A DNA stretch of 64,000 bases, taken from NCBI RefSeq assembly GCF_025024155.1, contig NW_026251735.1, positions 248,001 through 312,000 of the forward strand, read 5' to 3'. The notes under the pieces are model-generated. The model saw only the letters and a list, made by a program, of their open reading frames with translations. It did not search any database and was not told the origin of the DNA. This document shows, piece by piece, positions 57,692 to 64,000 of this stretch. The stretch's first letter is position 1. Every line of letters begins with the position of its first letter. The position numbers and the translations under genes were made by a program. The stretch comes from Gamsiella multidivaricata. Taxonomy: Eukaryota; Mortierellomycota; Mortierellomycetes; Mortierellales; Mortierellaceae.

Positions 57692-60600
57692 ACCCATCTC
57701 CCACCGCTGCTGCTGCTCCATCCTCTGCATCTCCATTTCCTGCTGCTGCTGGTAATGCTTACCCGACGATGATGCCGATGTCGGGGGCACCTGCTGCTGC
57801 GCTGGTGGTTGAGAATGTGACCACGATGAATGCCTATAATTCGAACCCCCAGGACCGCCACCCTGCTGCTGTAGCTGTGGTGAGTGTCCATTGCCGGAAC
57901 TTGGTCCCGACGGCGGAGGAGGACCTTGTGCAGAATAAGATCCCCGCTGTTGATGATGGTGATATCCCGGTTCAAACCCACTTGGTCCGCCTGGTCCACC
58001 TGGACCTAGCCGATAGCCCGCCCCACCACCTCCGTTCCCGGGCGAGCCGGTACTATATCCCAATCCCGGTGCCATGCCCGGACTAGAACCCGATGGGATC
58101 TGCTGTTGCGATTGTGGCCCCTGCGCCTGTGCCTGTATCTGTAAGATCGTTTTCAACGACGAAGGCGCCGTTCGTGGACTACTCCCATTCACGTTCGCAT
58201 TTGCAGAATAAGAACTATGCGGCGGAGTCCTCGTCGAGGGTGATACCGCTGCACTGTTGTTGGTTGTCGAAGGTGTCGGGTAGTACTCCCCGCCTGCTCC
58301 TGGCCCTGCGGTTGGCGGCCGACCCGACGTCGACGACATACGCTGCTGTTGATGCTGTTGCTGTTGCTTGTCGCCTACTTGATGAGGGTACGACGCAACC
58401 GACTGCTGACCCTCTTGTCGCCCCTGGCTTGCCGCCTGCTGATGTCTCAAATGCGGTGAGTACCGCTCCTGCTCCTGTTGTTGTTGTTGCTGCTGCTGCT
58501 GCCGCTTTCGTTGCTCCTGCTGTAGCTGCTCCAACCTCTGCTGCTGTATCTGTATCATTCTCTGCTGCTGCTGCTCCATCTGTGCATCCTCCGCCATCTT
58601 CAGCGCCTGTCTTTGCTCCGCCTGCGTCATTTGCTGGAACTGCGGATGACCTATCACCGCCTCCGCCGTCATTGGCTTCATCATCCCCTCTCCCCTTGCT
58701 CCCTGGCCGGAGCCCTGCTGTGGAGTGCTGCCCCTCAAAATTGCCGTCGTCGCTGGCGCAGCTCTGGGAGACGAGACACCGCTTTGAAGCCGACCGTTTG
58801 GAGCTGGGTAAGGTTGTGAACGATATTGTTGAGTGGCCATTACAGAGGGTCGATCGACTAAAGGTTGAGCAACCGGACGAACAGGGATCGTCGCACCGTT
58901 CTGAAGTGGTGAGCCAGGATGCGATGATGCCTGAGGTAGCCATGGTGTTTCCTTCCTAGGCGAAGGCACTGGAGATGCTAGCTGCGGCCGTGTCTGTGTC
59001 TGTGTCTGTGTCTGTGTCTGTGTCTGTGTCTGTGTCTGTGTCTGTGTCTGTGTCTGTGTCTGTGTCTGGGGCTGCAGAGAAATCGGTTGCAAATGCGGCT
59101 CCTCTCTCTCTCTTGGAGAGACAACTGTCGCCCGAAGATTGCCATTCGCATTTGCGGTGCCCGGTTTTCCGTTTTGTGCCGGCCTTGTTAAGGATGCTGT
59201 GTCTATATCCATGGCCTCATCTCCGCTATCGTCGTCTGCTTTAAAATCTAAATCTGATTCATCACTCAGAGGTGTCAGACTCGCGAGTCTGCTCTCGATA
59301 TCCTTAAAGATGTCCCGATGCAAACTATTCAACAGCTCTGACATCCTTCCCATCGGATGCTCTATTAGTATCAAAGTAAAATGCGTTTAGTGCACAACAC
59401 TTACCCAAAACAATACCGTGCCACCGCCTACAGCCATCACCACGATCTCTTACCTGAGCGGATCAAATTCCCGCTCCTGCTATTCGATTTCTGTGCCCTC
59501 TCCCAGATAGGATGATCGCTCGTCAGGAACACGAACGAGTTCTCAAGATACCACGTCCCCAATTTCTTCGTCACCATCGGGATCGTATCATCCCCGGGCA
59601 CCATCGTCACGCAATGCACATACTTCACCACCTCCCTCTGTCTCTCGTTCATGAACGCCACCACTCCATGGCACCCGAACCCTGTGGCAATCAGAACGAT
59701 CCTTCTGCCCGTGTACCCTGTCGTTGAGACGTAATCGTCCCAAATCTCAGCCAGCAAACTTGACAGCTGCTCCTTTGCTGTGACCTTTTCGTCTTCGGTT
59801 GTTGGTTGGAAAGGCACGACAATATCGATAAGCTCGTTCTTTTCAGAGCCAACGATATAATCGATATAGGATGATATAGGGTCGAGGAAGAATGATTTGT
59901 TGGGTTGAATCACGTTCCTAGTCCCCAGAGTCCGTGCGCGATATTCGTCACTATCAACATCGAAGAAAAAAAAGCATTTGTCAGTACCTAAATTTTTGAG
60001 TCGTAAAAGCAATTGCATCTGAAATTTTAGCTTACAGGTCGTGTATAAGGATATACAATGGCTTCATTGAGTACGTGCGTTGTCTGGAGTGGACAGAAAA
60101 AAAAATAGGGAGCAAGGACACATATGCTGTCAGTCATTTAGCCGAAATAGATAAGAACACTTGGAGTTAACAACAAGCACCTACGTGCAGTGGACATTAT
60201 CCAAGAATGCGGGCCCAGTCTCACTCTCGAGCTTCGCCATCGGGATCATATCGTACCGCTCCTTCAGGTATGACTTTCTATACGCCTCCATCATCTTATT
60301 CATACCCACCACATGCCTTCCTACTACAGGTTCTAGAAAAGAGATATAGGGCAAATTAGCTCCGATGTCACATCGCGCTCATATCCCTCACCCCTGATCC
60401 AAGGCAGTAGCATCAATAGATGTCCTTCTTTTTTACCCATCCCAATCGCGTGTGTGGGTTCATACCTTCAATTGGATCCGTATACACTTGGGGCAAGCTC
60501 TTCCAGTACCGCGACTGGACCTCAATGACCTCATGAATCGTCTGCACGCACAACGCATTCGGTACAATCGATCCCAAAGGCTCAATCGGGTCATTTAGCA

Positions 60601-63575
60601 AAGCCTTCGCACACGCCAATCCCGACACCGCAATCGAGTCCAGATTATATCCGCCCTCCAATGCTAGGATGATTTTCCCGCCCGCAAGCGACTTGAGCAT
60701 ATGAGTCATGTGTCCATAGGCTGCCGGCGTTACAAGCATCTGTCCAATATGGTCGCCTACCATATTGATTCCACAAGAAATAAAAAAAAAAATAAAAAAA
60801 ATAACGGATCAGTTTTCACGTTTCAAGGGTAGAAAATCGCGCTACTGTTGAGGATGTTACTCTTGAAAGGTCCGGCATGCTACCTTTGGCGGCATCAAAT
60901 CCTGCGCTGACCAACACAAAGTCCGGCGCAAACTCATACAGAATCGGCATGATCACCTTATCGAACGCATAGATGTACTCGGAATCGCCCATTCCACTAC
61001 TATTCCACGGAATATTGATCGTCCTAGCAATGTCATTGAAATACATGCCAAAGAAAGCACATACTTGGTCAGTTCCGATACGAGCATCGCGGCATGCATC
61101 ATGCAGAGACCTTGCAGTTATCAAAACTCAGTGAGATTAAAGGTAGCGGTGGTGGTGGGGTGGGGTGGGGGGGGTTGTACCTTCCACGTCCTGCGCCTTC
61201 TCCAATAGCTGTATGCGCCGCAGCGACAGGATCTCCTGGATAGAACGCCCCATGGTCGAATCGATGGATCGAGCAATACACTACATTCGGGTCATCATAA
61301 AACGCCGTCTGTGTCCCGTTTCCGTGGTGTACATCCCTATGTACCAAAAAAAAAAAAACCTCCCATATGTGAGTACTCTGAAAAAAAAAAAAAAAAAAAA
61401 ACACTTTCGATTGCTAATCGCGCCTTACCAATCCAAGATAAAGATCTTCTGCAGCCCATGGGCCTTCTGTAGGTACCGCGCCGCAATCGCCACATTATTG
61501 TACAGACAGAACCCCCCCGCCTCATCCGGCTCCGCGTGATGTCCTGGAGGTCGAATAATCGCCACGCCATTCAGGACCTGACCCAGAGCTACAGCCTTAC
61601 AGAGCTCGATCAGACTGCCACAGGAGAGTCGTGCACAGAACGCCGACAAGTTGTTGAGGTAGATGCTGTTGTAGCTGTTAGCCATCTCCAGCAGGTCATC
61701 CTTCGACATCGCTATTTAAAAAAAAACACAGAGGAATAGAAAAGGGGTCAGGACACAAAAAATAAAAATAGTGTTTTTCTGCCCTATCTCCTTATGGTAA
61801 TCGCCAAGTCAGAAAAAGAGTCGTGAAGAGGAAAGTGTGTTACCTGTAGTTTTTGTGATGTTCTCGATATGACTCTCAGTGTGCACGAGTGCGAGTTCCT
61901 CGACGGTGGCCTCGCGCGAAGGGATCTTGATCATCCTGTCAGTACACTGCGCCGTGTTCAGCGCATCAAAGATCCGCCAGATTCGCCGAGGGTCCTCTGG
62001 ATGGTCATCATCCCCATGTACATTGTTGTGAAACCTGTACGGGCCGACATAATAAAAATAAAAAAATTAAGAGAAGTCAAGGGGGGAATGTTAAGATTAG
62101 AGATCTAATGTATGGCAGAAAAGAGTACCTTTACATAGCAAAAGGTACCAGCATCAACAGCTCTCATTTCACAACAGCAGCTGCAACAGCTGTCCGTTGA
62201 ATGACAACAATAAGAGTTGAGGTGATGGGTGATGGCAAGGTATAAAGGGGAGTCGAAGGGATAAGGCAAGGGGAAGCGAAGGAACACGGATGGATAAGGG
62301 TTCTTAAAACATACCTCATCCGCACATCGTAGACATATCCGGTCTTCGTACTCCGACCATTAAACGTCTCGGGCTGTAGGAGCAATGCTCCTTCGTACTC
62401 GACCTCATGCTCCTCCCACCGCGGCTCGTTCGGGTCTATCTCTTTCTCTTTAATCCTGTCCATCTCCACCTCCATTTCCATCTTATCCATGTCCATGTCT
62501 GTGTCCTTGTCCATGTCCGTGCCCTTGCCTATGACCTTATCTATCATTCCTCCTGTCTCTCCCACCGCCTCTGACCCTACTAGTAGCTCTGCAACCCTAG
62601 TCTTTGTCTCTGATACATTTGACAATTCCTGGCCATTTTTGGATCCGAGGCTCTCATTAGTCGCATCCTGTGTATGTCCCGTCCATGCTCCTGCACCTAT
62701 ACCTGTGCTCGCCCGTGCCTCCGTTACACGATCCTGACGATCCTCACGATAACCCTCATCATTCCCGATGTGTGCGGCTGATAACGTGTGTGAATCTTCC
62801 AGCGCGGATACTTTCTCCGCGTTGACAGGAAGCAGTACTTCGCCGTTTTCCTGTTCCGTTGCTGTGGTCAATATCCTTGGTGATGAGGCCTCGTTTGTGG
62901 TTACTTTTTCTGTCGCCACTTCCCCGGAAGCCGGAACCATATCCACATCGTGCTGCTTGGGACCTATAGGTCGGACAAAAAAAGAAAGAACACGGTGTGC
63001 GAAATGAAAGACAGTGGGAGTAAGTTTAATTGTACCGAGGCGTGAGGAGCGAGAGAGACAACGCAGTTTGCTTCGAGAATAAATTCGTTGTGTTAGAATA
63101 AGAATGGCGAAGAAGAAGAGTTGGATCCATCCTTGTTGTTGTTTTGTTGCTTTGTTCAAGGGGGGGGGGGGGGGGGGGGGGGGGACAGAGAGGCGGGATG
63201 GATGGATGCAGGGGCTATCTTCAGCACGGTGATCCCAGTACTCGGTGGAGGCATACTGCATCAATTCAATTTATACACCACCGAGCTAAAGAAGGCGAGA
63301 AAAGAGAGTGAGGGAGCGCAAGGTAGATACGCACAAAATGAATCATATCACATCAATTATCCAATTGCTTCTCGACGTCAGTCCAATAGCGGGGGCTCCA
63401 GTGAGAAAACAAAGTGAGCGGTGCAGGGTCGCGCGCTGGCGTGTGCGTTGAAGGATACTTCACTCGATATGGGTGTGGTGCTCATCAGAGTTGCATGGTT
63501 ACCTAGAGTGATGGTGGTGGTAGCACGATCAGCCATGGTCGTGTCAGGGTTGTCTGATCCCATGGAAGGATCCAT
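57440..63575 (-). CDS. class II histone deacetylase (Hda1/Clr3 type) with Arb2 domain and giant Gln-rich tail
   Basis: Zn-dependent lysine deacetylase acting on histone tails for gene silencing. It has eleven exons: 63503-63575, 62315-62963, 61844-62034, 61429-61711, 61181-61336, 60884-61023, 60466-60756, 60185-60332, 60036-60083, 59454-59950 and 57440-59361. These sum to 4398 nt (1465 residues) with every phase matching. The N-terminal 240 residues are acidic and Met/Asp-rich. The HDAC domain covers about 241-600: [20 protein letters not shown], the zinc site [21 protein letters not shown] and LEGGYNLD. The Arb2 domain covers about 640-825 ([30 protein letters not shown]). Residues 826-1465 are a Gln/Pro/Ser/Gly-rich disordered tail with TQ and AQ repeats, about twice the length expected for Hda1. 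Intron 1 contains 25 C on the sense strand. Confidence 0.93.
57655..57692 (-). repeat. hexanucleotide repeat coding for Ala-Gln
   Basis: About six GCCTGT units on plus, coding [10 protein letters not shown] on minus within the deacetylase tail. A shorter GTGCCT array with the same unit occurs at 8621-8650. Confidence 0.8.
58991..59068 (-). repeat. hexanucleotide repeat (TGTGTC)n coding for Thr-Gln
   Basis: Thirteen near-perfect TGTGTC units (78 bp) on plus, in frame inside exon 11 of the deacetylase gene. They encode about thirteen Thr-Gln dipeptides. Unit gain or loss preserves the frame, so length polymorphism between strains is expected. Confidence 0.9.
63160..63184. repeat. homopolymer of 25 G
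   Basis: Uninterrupted G25 on plus (C25 on the sense strand of the deacetylase gene), within its first intron. It can form G-quadruplex structures on the template side and is prone to replication slippage and sequencing error. Confidence 0.9.
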
Positions 63576-64000
63576 CCTTCTTTTTTCTGATCCTTTGAGA
63601 GGGAGGACAGCGCCGTGGAGAAAACAAAAGGAGTGTGAGACGAGTGCGAAAGAGAAATAGAAAGGGTGAGGGGAGAGAGGGTGAGAGAAAGTTTGAAGCG
63701 TGAGGATGAAGAATGGAGGGAGAGGCTGTGGTACTGCAGAGATGAATGATCTGCGCGAGCTCGTTGGCTGCAGTTGAAGTTGAAGAAAAAAATAAAAAAG
63801 GGGATGAAGAAGGCTGAAGGAAGTAAAGTGATGGGAACTGATGGGAACTCAGATTCAAAAATGGATGGATGAAAGGAGATTCCTTCCTCGGACTTGGGGC
63901 CAGCCAATAATGCTTCGTTCTCAATGTGCCGCACCGCCACGCTGTCTCATGCTGTTCTTTTGGTCGTCCAACAGACGCACCGCCACTTCCGACCACCGGC
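63576..64000 (-). promoter_or_regulatory. upstream region of the histone deacetylase gene
   Basis: The 425 bp upstream of the ATG at 63575 are strongly CT-rich on the minus strand between 63600 and 63860, a typical leader for this genome. Frames here follow from the pyrimidine skew. Another gene could begin beyond base 64000. Confidence 0.4.

Noticed and set aside
58093..58959. Long plus-strand and minus-strand alternative frames opposite the deacetylase tail
   Set aside because: They are by-products of the repetitive Gln/Pro/Ser codons of the real minus-strand exon.
57440..59374. Separate Gln-rich gene with its own start near 59374
   Set aside because: The frame joins the upstream Arb2 exon in phase; the apparent start residues upstream of 59361 lie in the intron.

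Overview
The window is nuclear DNA from a filamentous fungus. Genes carry short introns (GT-AG, some GC-AG, with CTAAC-type branch sites), AATAAA-type signals follow stop codons, and the proteome is fungal: Hda1-type deacetylase, Skt5/Chs4-like chitin synthase activator, Mcm1-type MADS factor, Hap2/NF-YA, Mif2/CENP-C, F-box/LRR proteins and a GH31 alpha-glucosidase with trefoil domains. The intron-rich FAD monooxygenase, the F-box proteins and the tyrosine-recombinase relic suggest Mucoromycota, most likely Mortierellomycotina. That is inference. A retained CENP-C argues against the Mucor-type lineage, in which CENP-A and CENP-C loss has been reported.

Layout. 1-2030 (-): FAD monooxygenase, cut by the window edge. 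2527-4481 (+): broken beta-lactamase-like hydrolase. 4.6-8.5 kb: transposon graveyard (Helitron helicase, a duplicated exon-like repeat, a PIF/Harbinger transposase). 9018-10379 (+): secreted EcsC-like protein. 10583-13587 (+): CENP-C/Mif2. 15036-16613 (-): peroxisomal SDR ending in SKL. 17747-20532 (+): ankyrin protein. 21097-22777 (+): stomatin. 23066-24355 (+): F-box protein. 25073-26136 (+): SPF30/SMNDC1 splicing factor. 26662-29271 (-): Sel1-repeat Skt5/Chs4 homologue with a CaaX end. 30-35 kb: Tc1/mariner relics and a gene-poor stretch. 35185-36762 (+): F-box/LRR protein, followed by two decayed paralogues at 37.2 and 41.3-42.1 kb. 39454-40523 (+): MADS-box factor. 43014-43304 (-): 96-residue protein. 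46462-48234 (+): NF-YA. 48599-52624 (-): GH31. 54949-55520 (-): deleted tyrosine recombinase. 57440-63575 (-): an 11-exon, 1465-residue class II histone deacetylase with Arb2 domain and a very long Gln-rich tail.

It is a mixed housekeeping region: chromatin and centromere (HDA1, CENP-C), transcription (MADS, NF-YA), splicing (SPF30), wall synthesis (Skt5), carbohydrate use (GH31) and lipid metabolism (SDR). No biosynthetic cluster or operon-like logic is visible. The unusual content lies in gene architecture: microexons of 8, 11, 12, 16, 17 and 24 nt, GC-AG introns with GCAAGT/GCAAGG donors, and long T tracts placed on the sense strand of introns. I rebuilt the exon chains by hand. For the intact multi-exon genes the exon lengths sum to multiples of three and all phases agree. 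I found no clearly novel multi-gene system.
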